The notes: generated from the letters alone by a model not told the origin. A stretch of 64,000 bases of DNA from Streptomyces cinereus (GCA_014647715.1 BMPS01000002.1:124001-188000); one strand, 5' to 3'. Positions 30,317 to 40,541 are shown, counted from the first letter of the stretch. Numbers and translations: made by a program.

Positions 30317-30378
30317 TAATAACTACAAGCTTAATTGTTTGTTTATTAACTGCTTATCTTAATTAGCTTGCAATAAAG

Positions 30379-30410
30379 AAAAACAACCAGACGATAGGTT
30401 GTTTTTTTTT
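30379..30410 (+). terminator. Intrinsic terminator after the csp gene
   Basis: Arms AACAACC (30382-30388) and GGTTGTT (30397-30403) with an 8-base loop, followed by a long T-run to 30410. Confidence 0.9.
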
Positions 30411-30661
30411 GCGCGTTTGTTTTGTGTTCAATGTTTATATCAAACACAAGACGTTGTATATTGAATATTTAGTTAAAAAATTTCCCTAATTATTTTAGTT
30501 ATGATATATTCGAAAAATTCAAGAATTTTTGATGTTTTCCAACCATTTTTTTATGACTTAAAATTCATAGGATTTTCTTGATTTGTTGGGTAAGTTATCG
30601 CAACATATATTATTAACGAAGATAATGGGTATTGTGAGTATTCACAGTATAACTATTCTTT

Positions 30662-30687
30662 TTAGCTCACTAAGTTAGCTCACCAAG
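30662..30687. repeat. 2 x 13-base tandem repeat upstream of etfB
   Basis: TTAGCTCACTAAG (30662-30674) and TTAGCTCACCAAG (30675-30687) differ at one base. They lie in the loop of an 8-base inverted pair (30653-30660 with 30703-30710). Confidence 0.85.
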
Positions 30688-30785
30688 CTAGTTTAAGTTA
30701 AGAAGAATAGGATGTTCATTTTGTCATGACTGGGGATACTTGGATTTATCCTCCTTTTTTAATTCATATAACAAACGAGGAACGT

Positions 30786-31535
30786 ATGAAAGCATTAGTT
30801 GCTGTTAAACGTGTAGTTGACTATAACGTAAAAGTTCGTGTAAAAGCGGACAACACTGGTGTTGACTTAACCAATGTTAAAATGTCTGTAAACCCATTTG
30901 ATGAGATTGCTGTGGAAGAAGCTGTACGCCTACAAGAAGCGGGCGTGGTCTCTGAAATTGTTGTTGTATCTATCGGACCAAAAGAAGCACAAGAACAAAT
31001 CCGTGGCGCAATGGCACTGGGTGCAGATCGTGGCATTTTAGTTGAAACTACCGACACTGTGCGTCCACTACAAGTGGCAAAAATTTTAAAAGCGATTGCA
31101 CAAGCAGAAGCCGCTGACATCATTTTACTAGGCAAACAAGCAATTGATGATGACAACAACCAAACAGGTCAAATGCTAGCGGCATTATTAGATGTGGGTC
31201 AAGCAACCTTTGCATCACAAGTAAAAGTCGACGGTGGCAGTGTCAACGTAACACGTGAAATCGATGGGGGCTTACAAACCGTTCAGTTATCATTGCCTGC
31301 GGTTATCACCACTGATTTACGTTTAAATGAACCACGTTATGCCAAACTGCCTAACATTATGAAAGCGAAGAAAAAACCATTAGAAGAGAAAAAACCAGAA
31401 GATTATGGTGTTTCTACCGCTACTAACATTCAAATCGTAAAAGTGACGCCACCTGCAGAGCGTAAAGCGGGTGTTAAAGTTAAATCGGTTGACGAGTTAG
31501 TCGATAAATTAAGAAACGAAGCTAAAGTTATCTAA
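30786..31535 (+). CDS. etfB: Electron transfer flavoprotein subunit beta
   Basis: Beta subunit of the ETF heterodimer, which takes electrons from acyl-CoA and other dehydrogenases and passes them to ETF-quinone oxidoreductase. The 249-residue product starts [20 protein letters not shown] (20 residues). It has the AMP/adenine-binding alpha-beta fold and the conserved [21 protein letters not shown] region near the C-terminus (quoted in part, [17 protein letters not shown]). ATG 30786 is chosen over the 30726 opening because GAGGA lies just upstream and the protein then matches family length. The stop codon lies inside a 15-base tandem repeat. etfA follows after 83 bases. Confidence 0.97.
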   Translation: MKALVAVKRVVDYNVKVRVKADNTGVDLTNVKMSVNPFDEIAVEEAVRLQEAGVVSEIVVVSIGPKEAQEQIRGAMALGADRGILVETTDTVRPLQVAKILKAIAQAEAADIILLGKQAIDDDNNQTGQMLAALLDVGQATFASQVKVDGGSVNVTREIDGGLQTVQLSLPAVITTDLRLNEPRYAKLPNIMKAKKKPLEEKKPEDYGVSTATNIQIVKVTPPAERKAGVKVKSVDELVDKLRNEAKVI

Positions 31536-31557
31536 TTATTAGTTATCTAATCATTTA
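31528..31557. repeat. 2 x 15-base tandem repeat over the etfB stop
   Basis: Units 31528-31542 and 31543-31557 share TTATCTAAT and match at most positions. The first unit contains the etfB TAA (31533-31535), so the duplication lies across the end of the gene. Confidence 0.75.
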
Positions 31558-31618
31558 ACTACCTTCAATTTAATTCGTCATTTAACGATAGCGATTATCA
31601 AATATTAAGGAAAATCTC

Positions 31619-32551
31619 ATGGCAATTTTAGTATATGCAGAACATGATAATAAAGAGCTGAAAAAAGCAACACTCAACACCGTAACGGCAGCAAGCAAAA
31701 TCGGTGGCGATATCGTTGTATTAGTTGCAGGTCTTGGCTGTGAAGCCGTGGCAGAACAAGCCGCTAAAGTAGCGGGGGTATCAAAGGTGCTTTGCGCAAG
31801 TAACGCTGCTTTTGAACATCAGCTGGCTGAAAACGTTACTAAACTCGTGGTATCGCTTGCAGGCGATTATAGCCATATTGTTGCACCAGCAACAACCACA
31901 GGTAAAAACTTCTTACCACGCGTTGCCGCTTTGTTAGACGTCAATATGCTAACTGATGTGACCGCTGTGATTGATGCAGAGACATTTGAGCGTCCAATCT
32001 ACGCAGGCAATGCCATTGCAACCGTTAAAGATACTGAAAGCAAAAAAGTTATCACGGTTCGTACCACTGCATTTGATGCAGCGGCAGCAGAAGGCGGCGC
32101 AGCCAGCATAGAACAAGTAAGCGCAGGCGAAGATGCAGGCAAATCAAAATTTGTCGGTGAAGAACTGGCAAAATCTGATCGTCCAGAATTAACTGCTGCA
32201 GAAATTGTTGTATCAGGTGGTCGTGCATTAGCCAGCGGTGAAAACTTCACCAAGTATATTGAGCCACTGGCTGATAAACTAGGCGCTGCGATGGGTGCAT
32301 CACGTGCCGCAGTTGACGCAGGTTATGTGCCAAACGACCTACAAGTGGGTCAAACGGGTAAAATTGTCGCACCAAACCTATATATCGCCGCAGGTATCTC
32401 AGGTGCTATTCAGCATTTGGCAGGTATGAAAGATTCAAAAGTTATCGTTGCCATCAACAATGACCCAGAAGCGCCTATCTCTCAAGTGGCTGATTATTTC
32501 CTAGAAGGTGATATTTTTACAGTCTTGCCAGAACTAACTAGCAAATTGTAA
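31619..32551 (+). CDS. etfA: Electron transfer flavoprotein subunit alpha
   Basis: Alpha subunit of ETF; it binds the FAD that carries electrons. The 310-residue product has the C-terminal FAD-binding block: SGGRALASGENF, GASRAAVDAGYVPND, GQTGKIVAPNLYIAAGISGA and the terminal VAINNDPEAPI. AAGGAAAA precedes the ATG. The ETF dehydrogenase is not in this window. etfB-etfA order is the usual one. A terminator and a 15-base tandem repeat follow the stop. Confidence 0.98.
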   Translation: MAILVYAEHDNKELKKATLNTVTAASKIGGDIVVLVAGLGCEAVAEQAAKVAGVSKVLCASNAAFEHQLAENVTKLVVSLAGDYSHIVAPATTTGKNFLPRVAALLDVNMLTDVTAVIDAETFERPIYAGNAIATVKDTESKKVITVRTTAFDAAAAEGGAASIEQVSAGEDAGKSKFVGEELAKSDRPELTAAEIVVSGGRALASGENFTKYIEPLADKLGAAMGASRAAVDAGYVPNDLQVGQTGKIVAPNLYIAAGISGAIQHLAGMKDSKVIVAINNDPEAPISQVADYFLEGDIFTVLPELTSKL

Positions 32552-32574
32552 TTGCAGCTATCATAAGCTACTAA

Positions 32575-32604
32575 GCGATAAATATATAGGCGATAAATAT
32601 AAAA
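32575..32604. repeat. 2 x 15-base tandem repeat after etfA
   Basis: Units 32575-32589 and 32590-32604 share GCGATAAATATA. They lie between the etfA stop and its terminator. Confidence 0.75.
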
Positions 32605-32631
32605 AAACCTCATGCTTTTTGAGGTTTTTTT
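32601..32631 (+). terminator. Intrinsic terminator after etfA
   Basis: AACCTCA (32606-32612) pairs with TGAGGTT starting at 32620. It is bounded by an A-run and a T-run of seven. Confidence 0.85.
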
Positions 32632-32758
32632 ATTTGCTATTTACAGGCTAAGTAGTGACTTAATTATCGCTAAAAGTATATTGATTGTTGTATAGCGACT
32701 AGGTAATATAATAAAAATTATGGGATTTTATTGATAGTAAATTTTTTGGAAATAAATT

Positions 32759-33394
32759 GTGAAAATGGATTTAAAAAAATTCCGTACAGAAATGCAGCAG
32801 CTGCTTAGCGAGCAGCAACTAGACAATGTCAAAGTACGTCCTTTTATCTGTTCAGGGTCACCCCTTAATTGCAAAATCATGATGGTTGGCTACAATCCTG
32901 CTTGCGAAGTTAATTTAGACGTGTTTGATGCAAATATTTGGCATGATGACATAGGGTTTGACCGTGAATCCTTTGCTGAGCATTATGACATCGCTAGCTA
33001 CAATGATGATTTACAGTGGAATCGCAACCATATATTTCAGCAAAATTTGATTGATGAAATCTCAAATCATCCTGTGATTGAAACTTACCTTTATAGTGTT
33101 ATTACCCCCAAAAAGACTTTATTAAGCCCTCAGCATAAACACACCCAACTATTTGATTGGCTATATGGTATTTTAAAACCTGTCTTAGTCATTACCCAAA
33201 ATATTGATGTCATTAAATATTTTGAACGAGAAGCCAATAAAACCCTCGTAAGAAATACATTTAACGCCATTACTTATCGAGATTTACACTGTGTGATTTT
33301 GCCCATCAGCCATTTATCCAAAAAATGGAATGACACCGAAATGTACCATTTGAAAGCAGAAATTGATGAGCTGTTTAATTTAATTACTGTTTAG
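32759..33394 (+). CDS. Uncharacterised protein, possible uracil-DNA glycosylase fold
   Basis: 211-residue soluble protein. I do not recognise a named gene. The N-terminal part RPFICSGSPLNCKIMMVGYNPA resembles the first motif of uracil-DNA-glycosylase-superfamily proteins (a hydrophobic strand ending in G-x-NPA; quoted here as KIMMVGYNPA). The C-terminal VILPISHLSKKW resembles the strand plus H-[PL]-S motif of that fold. A glycosylase or nucleic-acid role is inference only. GTG 32759 is preferred to ATG 32765 because TTGGA lies 8 bases before it. The gene stands alone between two terminators, consistent with a single-gene unit. Confidence 0.6.
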   Translation: MKMDLKKFRTEMQQLLSEQQLDNVKVRPFICSGSPLNCKIMMVGYNPACEVNLDVFDANIWHDDIGFDRESFAEHYDIASYNDDLQWNRNHIFQQNLIDEISNHPVIETYLYSVITPKKTLLSPQHKHTQLFDWLYGILKPVLVITQNIDVIKYFEREANKTLVRNTFNAITYRDLHCVILPISHLSKKWNDTEMYHLKAEIDELFNLITV

Positions 33395-33431
33395 AGAATA
33401 GTGTTTAATTGATAAATTTATAAACCAATAA

Positions 33432-33467
33432 TAAAAAAACTTAACAGCATCATCTGTTAAGCTTTTA
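33432..33467. terminator. Bidirectional terminator between 33394 and corA
   Basis: CTTAACAG (33440-33447) and CTGTTAAG (33454-33461) with a 6-base loop. A seven-base A-run on the left gives a strong T-run for corA on the minus strand; the plus side has CTTTTAT. Confidence 0.85.
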
Positions 33468-33483
33468 TAATTAAAGATAAAAT

Positions 33484-34806
33484 TTACAACCAACCTGCCT
33501 TTTTAAAGCGATAGTAAAGCGTAAAACAAATGGTCAAAATAAATGCCAACAAAATATAGTAGGCATAATGCATTTTTAGCTCAGGCATATTATCAAAGTT
33601 CATTCCATAAATCCCTGCGACGGCGGTCGGAACCGCGAGGATACCTGCCCAAGCGGCAAGTTTTCGTACCACCTCATTCTGACCCATATTGACCACGGCC
33701 ATGTAAGTATCCATGGCAACACTGAGCATTTCGTTCAGTCCATTGACCGCATCGAGCGCCCGCAGTAGATGGTCATTGACGTCGCGAAAATACGGTTTGG
33801 CTTGGCTAGGGAAACTTGGAATTAAATCAGTCTTTTTATGATTGATAAAAAAATTACAGATATCTTGTACGGGTAAGATGACAGCACGCATATGTACGAG
33901 CTGTGATTTTAATTCATACAAATTGCGCAGTGTATGCTTGTTAAAATTTTCAGAGAAAATTTCCCGTTCTTGCTCGCGCAAATAACGTCCTAATTTTTCA
34001 GTGATAGGTAAGTAGTTATCGACGATAAAGTCTAGGATGGCATGCAGTACAAAGATGGGTCCAAGGCGCAATTTTTCTGGTCGGCGATGACAAAAATCTC
34101 GCACACTTTCGTAGCTATGAGAGGCACCTTGACGAATAGTGATGATATATTGCTTGCCCATAAAGATGGCCGTAGTGCCATAACGAATGGTGTTTTCGGT
34201 CAATTTGGCGGTTCGTACCACCACGAACACGCTATCATTACCATAGCTTTCAACTTTGGCGCGTTGATGCTCAGCGAAAGCATCTTCAATGGCAAGTTCG
34301 TGCAAGTCAAATGCCTCTTGAACTTCTCGAATGGTTTCAATACTTGGGTCGTGTAGTCCTACCCAAACAAATACATTGTTGTTGGATAATTCGCGGCGCA
34401 CATCATCAAGCTCAATCTCGCCGATTTTTTCCCCAGATTTACGAGAATAAGCGAAGCAGTTGGCAATCTCATTTTTCCCTTTAAAGCGATCTTCGGTGAT
34501 TTCAGCTTCAGGGTTGTACTCAGGGGGTGGTACATCGGTAGGTGCGTAGACTTCGACAATGCCATCATCGTCATAATCTTCGCCATAGATATAACTATCA
34601 TCACCGTGCAAATCGAGTTCTTCATCAGCGATTTCATCATAAATGACATCCGCATTGGCGAGGGTAAAAGCATCTGCAGACATATCATGTGGCGGATTAA
34701 GCGTTGAGGCTAACGGCGGCGTTACGCGCTGGGTCGTCTGAGTGGGGTGCTCTAATAAATCGTCGCTGCGTTCAGATAAATTTTTGTTTTGGTGGGGTGG
34801 CGTCAT
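33484..34806 (-). CDS. corA: Magnesium/cobalt transporter CorA family
   Basis: Pentameric inner-membrane channel for magnesium and other divalent ions. The signature YGMNFDNMPEL (GMN motif) lies at the start of the loop between two C-terminal helices; the protein ends in YRFKKAGWL. The large N-terminal cytoplasmic domain is typical. The 440-residue product carries an unusually long acidic N-terminal extension of about 90 residues, rich in Asp and Glu (DEIADEELDLHGDDSY). ATG 34806 has GAGG ten bases upstream and is preferred to the GTG at 34827. Confidence 0.93.
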   Translation of the reverse strand: MTPPHQNKNLSERSDDLLEHPTQTTQRVTPPLASTLNPPHDMSADAFTLANADVIYDEIADEELDLHGDDSYIYGEDYDDDGIVEVYAPTDVPPPEYNPEAEITEDRFKGKNEIANCFAYSRKSGEKIGEIELDDVRRELSNNNVFVWVGLHDPSIETIREVQEAFDLHELAIEDAFAEHQRAKVESYGNDSVFVVVRTAKLTENTIRYGTTAIFMGKQYIITIRQGASHSYESVRDFCHRRPEKLRLGPIFVLHAILDFIVDNYLPITEKLGRYLREQEREIFSENFNKHTLRNLYELKSQLVHMRAVILPVQDICNFFINHKKTDLIPSFPSQAKPYFRDVNDHLLRALDAVNGLNEMLSVAMDTYMAVVNMGQNEVVRKLAAWAGILAVPTAVAGIYGMNFDNMPELKMHYAYYILLAFILTICFTLYYRFKKAGWL

Positions 34807-35149
34807 AACCAAAAACCTCGCTATCACGATTTGAAAGAGTTGTATCAGATCGAATAAATGTGTCCAGTCGTTATCAAAGTACTAAAAGGTAGCAACCACA
34901 AAACAGCAAGTAAACATCAAAGTAAGCCACTTCGCCTGTTTGTTCTTGCTATTTTGTAATTCTCAGTGATTTTTAAACGAATAAAAAAGAAGTCATGCAT
35001 TGACAATGCAATCGTACCGCTAAAATTAGATGGATAATGATAACAGTGAAAAATGACAATCTCAAGATAATTATACGTGACAGACCGCTAAAACCTAGTT
35101 GAATCTAGTTAACCATAGGCTTAGCAACGGTCATTTTTTCACTATCGCC
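34807..35149. other. corA-DUF2237 intergenic region
   Basis: 343 bases on the 5' side of corA and the 3' side of the DUF2237 gene. It holds a 15-base perfect palindrome (34996-35010). No ORF is supported, and I recognise no magnesium riboswitch. A short direct repeat CTAGTT occurs twice near 35095-35110. Confidence 0.4.
34996..35010. promoter_or_regulatory. Palindrome upstream of corA
   Basis: TGCATTG (34996-35002) and CAATGCA (35004-35010) around a central A. It lies about 190 bases upstream of corA. It overlaps TTGTCA read on the minus strand, so it could be an operator over a -35 region. Confidence 0.4.
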
Positions 35150-35533
35150 TTAAATAGCGTACTGCTGCAGCGTTTCTATATCTACTAACTCTAAAAGACT
35201 CTCATGACATGCGGCAAGCTTTAGCGGCGGCGCAACCCCCGCATCCAATGCTTCCACCCAGCGCAGGGCACACACGCACCAAAAATCATTGGGCTGCAGC
35301 CCTGGAAAACCAAATTCGGGTAAGGGCGTCACCAAATCATTGCCTTTGGCAACAGAAAATTCTAAGAATTCTCGGGTCATTTTGGCGCAAACCGTGTGTA
35401 AGCCGACGTCACCAGCGCCGGTATGACAAAAACCATTTCGATAATAACCTGTTAATGGGTCAAAACAGCAACTGGCTAGTGCGGTACCCAGTACATTGGT
35501 TTGGTTTAATTCAGCTTTTGGATGATAGGACAT
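35150..35533 (-). CDS. DUF2237 family protein
   Basis: 127-residue protein of the DUF2237 family, conserved in bacteria without assigned function. The diagnostic blocks are NVLGTALASCCFDPLTGYYRNGFC (quoted in part: TGYYRNGFC), GLHTVCAKMTREFLEFSVAKGND and LPEFGFPGLQPNDFWCVCALRW. These include several conserved cysteines (CC, C, C, CVC) that could bind metal. It follows the GST-like gene (35578) on the same strand with a 44-base gap, so the two may be co-transcribed. Confidence 0.85.
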   Translation of the reverse strand: MSYHPKAELNQTNVLGTALASCCFDPLTGYYRNGFCHTGAGDVGLHTVCAKMTREFLEFSVAKGNDLVTPLPEFGFPGLQPNDFWCVCALRWVEALDAGVAPPLKLAACHESLLELVDIETLQQYAI

Positions 35534-35577
35534 AGTAGGCTCTTTTAATGTTTTGATTGGGTTATATCGATGATTGG

Positions 35578-36171
35578 CTAAAGCTTAAAGATAGATGTTG
35601 GTAGTTTTTCTAAAGCAGTACTCTGAGTTTTTTGCATAAAATCTCGCTGATAAAATTGCTCAAGTGCAGCTTTGTTTGCCTCAGTGACTGCCTTGTCAAA
35701 CACCGCAGCCAAACGTAATTTTAAATACCCTAAGGCAATGCCAAAAAAGATTTGGCTTAACGTATCGCTTTGTGCATCGAGCTGGGGTGCATTAGGCAGT
35801 AAATTCGACAATAGACTGGTCGAGCGCTCAATAAATGGATGTGGGGTAGCACTTGATGGCTGAAAGCGCTCGGTGGCAAAGGCGCGAACAGTTTGGTTGA
35901 TAATGCCTAAGCTCAGGCTCGTTAAAGCGGCAGATTTTTCATCAGCAAAAATTTGCGGCATCAGGTGCGCCAAAATCACACTGCTTTCTGTGATGAGTAA
36001 TTGATTATCGGTGAGCAGGGCAGGTACTTGGCTAAAAGGGTTGACCGCTAATAATTCTTGTGGGTTTTGCCAAGGCATGACAAATATAAGCTCGGCATCA
36101 ATTTGCTGGCGTAAACAGGCGACCATCACGAGACGGGCAAAAGGGGAGGTGGTTGAGACAAAGAGTTTCAT
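35578..36171 (-). CDS. Glutathione S-transferase-like protein
   Basis: 197-residue protein with a thioredoxin-like N-terminal domain of the GST family: MKLFVSTTSPFARLVMVACL at the start (20 residues) and VPALLTDNQLLITESSVILAHL with the glutathione-binding ES pair. The C-terminal half is helical. The substrate is unknown. The active-site Ser may be one of the residues in STTSPFAR. It is upstream of the DUF2237 gene on the same strand. Confidence 0.82.
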   Translation of the reverse strand: MKLFVSTTSPFARLVMVACLRQQIDAELIFVMPWQNPQELLAVNPFSQVPALLTDNQLLITESSVILAHLMPQIFADEKSAALTSLSLGIINQTVRAFATERFQPSSATPHPFIERSTSLLSNLLPNAPQLDAQSDTLSQIFFGIALGYLKLRLAAVFDKAVTEANKAALEQFYQRDFMQKTQSTALEKLPTSIFKL

Positions 36172-36209
36172 GGGTGAATTGGATTTCCCTATACTGGTTG
36201 CATGGGTGT

Positions 36210-36237
36210 AAGTTTTAATAAATAAGTTTCAATAAAA
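36210..36237. repeat. 2 x 14-base tandem repeat
   Basis: Units 36210-36223 and 36224-36237 match at 12 of 14 positions. They lie just upstream of the GST-like gene. Confidence 0.7.
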
Positions 36238-36473
36238 TTTTATAGGAGTTTAGCATAAAAAATTGGGCAATAAAAAAATGCCTAAGCCCAGTGAAGCTAT
36301 GATACAATGAAAAGGAAAAGTGCCCTTATTTTATTCTTAGCATTTTATTTTTGTAAGTGCCCTTCTCATCGATTATTCTATGATTTTACATGGTAATTCA
36401 TGGTCTATGTTTTCATATGGCCGCTTGTTGTCATGTCTAGTGATATATCATTTAATCATCCTTAGGATTTATT

Positions 36474-37769
36474 GTGTCAAATTTAGCATCAAATTCCACA
36501 AATGTGGCAAATCAGTCTGCTTTTTATCTTAATACAAAAAATACTTGGCTATTACCCGATGGGGTTGTCGATTTACTATCAACCGAAGCGGTAAAGCAAG
36601 AAACCCTGCGTTATCAATTGACCCGTATTTTAATCAGCCATGGTTATGAATTTATTAGCCCGCCTATGATTGAATATACCGAAAGCTTGCTCGGCTATGC
36701 GTCTGAAGATGTTAAATTACAAACTTTTAAAATCATTGATCAGCTAACGGGTCGGCTCATGGGGGTGCGCGCAGATATCACCCCACAAATTGCGCGGATT
36801 GATGCGCGTCTACACAATAATCAAGACACTAGTAACCCATCAAAATCAATTTCCCGCTATTGTTATGCAGGGCATGTAATCTATACCATGCCAAAGGGCT
36901 TGTTTGGTTCGCGCACCCCGCTACAGTTGGGGGCTGAGATTTTTGGTACCGACTCACTAGCCAGTGAAGTGGAACTATTAGATGTGCTATTTACCTTGTT
37001 AGATAGCACGGATGTGATTGCACGCTCGCATATTGATATTGGTCATGTGGCGATTTTTCAGCAGCTTTGCCAGCTTGCCAGTGTACCTACGCATCTGCAA
37101 GAAAAACTCATTGAGCTGTATGCTAATAAAGCGTTACCTGAGCTAAAACTTTTGACCAGCAAAATGAGCCAGTTTGGCGAACTTGCCAACGATTTTTATG
37201 TGCTTGGCGAGGCAGGTAATGACTTGCAAAAACTGAGCGAACGACTCTCAACTCAAGCCAAACACGATGCTATCATTGCCAAAGCCTTGTCTGATTTGAC
37301 TTATTTGGTGAGCTATCTTAAAGAGCACTGGGATGCCAACGTCAGTGTCGATGTCACAGGATTGGGATATCACTATCATACAGGGGTTGTCTTTAATGTG
37401 TACGTGGCAGATGAGTCATTGCCGCTGATTCGTGGTGGTCGTTTTAGCAACCATTTTCATCATGACGTTGATAATACCGATGCCGTGCGTTCGGGCGTTG
37501 GCTTTAGCTGCGAGCTAAACCGTTGGCAAAATCATATCCAAGTACATGAGCAGCCTTTTACCGTGGTGCCTTATAGCCATGTACAAACTATTTTACATGT
37601 ACCCAATCATCCTGATGCGCCGGCGCTCAAACAAGCGATTGACTCACTACGCCAAGAAGGGCATCGGGTGATGATTGCGCTGGATGAAACCGATGAACCT
37701 GAGCAAACCACCCATCGCTTGCAAGTAGCGAATGGGGTTTGGTACTTAGAGCATTTGGCAGAAAATTAA
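36474..37769 (+). CDS. hisZ: ATP phosphoribosyltransferase regulatory subunit HisZ
   Basis: HisRS-like protein that joins the short HisG to form the first enzyme of histidine synthesis; it lacks aminoacylation. The 431-residue product shows a class II synthetase core (SHGYEFISPPMIEYTESLLG, quoted within 20 residues) and DITPQIARIDARL. The start is GTG 36474, supported by TTAGGA about 7 bases upstream. It lies 57 bases before purA, an order known from other gamma-proteobacteria. HisG is not in this window. Confidence 0.95.
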   Translation: MSNLASNSTNVANQSAFYLNTKNTWLLPDGVVDLLSTEAVKQETLRYQLTRILISHGYEFISPPMIEYTESLLGYASEDVKLQTFKIIDQLTGRLMGVRADITPQIARIDARLHNNQDTSNPSKSISRYCYAGHVIYTMPKGLFGSRTPLQLGAEIFGTDSLASEVELLDVLFTLLDSTDVIARSHIDIGHVAIFQQLCQLASVPTHLQEKLIELYANKALPELKLLTSKMSQFGELANDFYVLGEAGNDLQKLSERLSTQAKHDAIIAKALSDLTYLVSYLKEHWDANVSVDVTGLGYHYHTGVVFNVYVADESLPLIRGGRFSNHFHHDVDNTDAVRSGVGFSCELNRWQNHIQVHEQPFTVVPYSHVQTILHVPNHPDAPALKQAIDSLRQEGHRVMIALDETDEPEQTTHRLQVANGVWYLEHLAEN

Positions 37770-37820
37770 TTTTTAAGCTGTTGTAAACTTGTTTTTAGCA
37801 ATTACTTTGATAAAAGGTGA

Positions 37821-39125
<1,305 letters not shown>

Positions 39126-39137
39126 CCCTCACTCATC

Positions 39138-39166
39138 AAAAAACCCGATGTCACATCGGGTTTTTT
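39138..39166 (+). terminator. Intrinsic terminator after purA
   Basis: CCCGATG (39144-39150) and CATCGGG (39154-39160) with a 3-base loop, flanked by an A-run and six T. Confidence 0.9.
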
Positions 39167-39181
39167 ATTTTAGGGTAAAAA

Positions 39182-39910
39182 ATGCTGAATGATAGCTTAC
39201 TCGCCTTAGCCAATTTATTAACCTCTGCTTTAACCGCTATCACAGGCGTGGGCGGCGGCATGATACTCATTGGACTGATGCCATTTTTTGTGCCTGCTGC
39301 AGCGATTGTGCCAGTGCATGGCGTGACCCAGCTTGTCAGTAATGCCACGCGCGCTTGGTTTGGGCGCGATGCCTTAGACTTTACCTATTTTTGGCAATTT
39401 TTGGCGGGCTCATTGACGGGACTGTTGGTATTTGGCGTGCTTGTGCGCTTTATCCATTTAGAGCTTATTCCGTTATTTATCGGCATTTATATCTTACTAA
39501 TAACTTGGTCAAGCACTTTTAACCGAGTGATTCGCCGTTTTGAAAGTTTCTTTTTGGTCGGATTTGCACAAACGGGCTTGGGCGTGTTTGTTGGCACACC
39601 GGGTCCGCTCAATATCGCCATGCTCAATAAGTACTATGATGATAACAATGTCGTCGTTACCACGGGCGCCTTGATGATGACAGTGGTGCATACCGCTAAG
39701 TTGCTAGTTTATGTGGCGATGGGATTTGTGTTTGCCGATTATTGGCAGTTGCTAGTGATGATGGTCATCATGGCAACCGTAGGCTCATGGCTTGGTACCC
39801 GACTGCGCTATAAAATCCGTTTAGACTGGCTAGAAAAAATCCTGCCATATCTACTCACCCTCATAGCGCTCAAGTTGATTGTCGATATCGTACGCCGCTA
39901 TTTTTTTTGA
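39182..39910 (+). CDS. TauE/SafE family sulfite exporter-like permease
   Basis: 242-residue membrane protein with about seven to eight hydrophobic helices and the DUF81 (TauE/SafE) layout. GVGGGMILIGLMPFFVPAAA begins the first repeat, and FVGTPGPLNIAMLNKYYDDN begins the second half. Family members export sulfite or other organic anions; the substrate here is unknown. It follows the purA terminator closely and converges with the LysE-type gene, with a 4-base gap. Confidence 0.85.
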   Translation: MLNDSLLALANLLTSALTAITGVGGGMILIGLMPFFVPAAAIVPVHGVTQLVSNATRAWFGRDALDFTYFWQFLAGSLTGLLVFGVLVRFIHLELIPLFIGIYILLITWSSTFNRVIRRFESFFLVGFAQTGLGVFVGTPGPLNIAMLNKYYDDNNVVVTTGALMMTVVHTAKLLVYVAMGFVFADYWQLLVMMVIMATVGSWLGTRLRYKIRLDWLEKILPYLLTLIALKLIVDIVRRYFF

Positions 39911-39914
39911 ACCC

Positions 39915-40541
39915 CTAATGCCAAAAAATCTCAGTGATAAGCGCGATGGCGATGATAATAAATATCAACCCACATAAGCGATTAAGCCATATTAAGCGAT
40001 TGCCCAATTGCAGCCAATCCGACAGTTTTTTGCCGCTCATCGTATAAACTAGCTGCCACGTTATCTCAATCATAAAAAAACCCACCGTGAGCATAAGGTA
40101 TTGCGGCAGTAAAGGCGCGGAAAAATTGATAAATTTGGGGAAAAATGCGGCAAAAAACAAAATCGCCTTGGGGTTGGACAATGACACCCAAACCCCTGTT
40201 TTAAACAGTTGCGCGGGGGTCGGTATCACCTGTAACTGGTCACTGTGCAATTCGCTGTCAGCTTGGCGCCAAGATTTCACCCCAAGATAGGCCAAATACA
40301 GCGCACCAACGACTTTGATAATGGTCAGCAAAAAAGGCGCATTGGTACTGATAAGCCCTAGCCCTAACAGTGACGTTGTCAATAAAATAAATAAACCCAT
40401 GCTCAGCCCTGCTAACGTCCACAGGGTTTTTTTGATGCCATAATTGACACCAAATTGGAACGCTAACAGCATATTAGAGCCAGGCGCTGCTGAGATAAGG
40501 CAAGTACTGATTAAAAAAAATAAGAAATTTTGCAAGGTCAT
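39915..40541 (-). CDS. LysE/RhtB family amino-acid exporter
   Basis: 208-residue inner-membrane protein with about six helices. Family hallmarks are the N-terminal AAPGSNMLLAFQFGVNYGIKK (APGPN-like motif; quoted within limit as AAPGSNMLLAFQFGVNYG) and the central VWVSLSNPKAILFFAAFFPKF. These exporters remove amino acids such as threonine, homoserine or lysine; the substrate is not predictable. It converges with the TauE-like gene and lies upstream of fetB in minus orientation, 41 bases downstream of nothing obvious. Confidence 0.85.
   Translation of the reverse strand: MTLQNFLFFLISTCLISAAPGSNMLLAFQFGVNYGIKKTLWTLAGLSMGLFILLTTSLLGLGLISTNAPFLLTIIKVVGALYLAYLGVKSWRQADSELHSDQLQVIPTPAQLFKTGVWVSLSNPKAILFFAAFFPKFINFSAPLLPQYLMLTVGFFMIEITWQLVYTMSGKKLSDWLQLGNRLIWLNRLCGLIFIIIAIALITEIFWH

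Larger units (their letters stand above)
30317..30785. other. cspA-etfB intergenic region
   Basis: 469 bases, very AT-rich. It contains the csp terminator, an AAAAATTC/GAATTTTT hairpin (30513-30530), a TGTGA-N4-TCACA dyad (30633-30646) and a 13-base tandem repeat (30662-30687). The repeat is flanked by an inverted pair CTATTCTT (30653-30660) and AAGAATAG (30703-30710). No coding ORF is supported. The etfB promoter should lie here but I could not fix it. Confidence 0.5.

Noticed and set aside
30633-30646. CRP/Vfr-type site TGTGA-N4-TCACA
   Set aside because: Spacing is 4 bases instead of the 6 expected for CRP/Vfr; kept only as an unassigned dyad.
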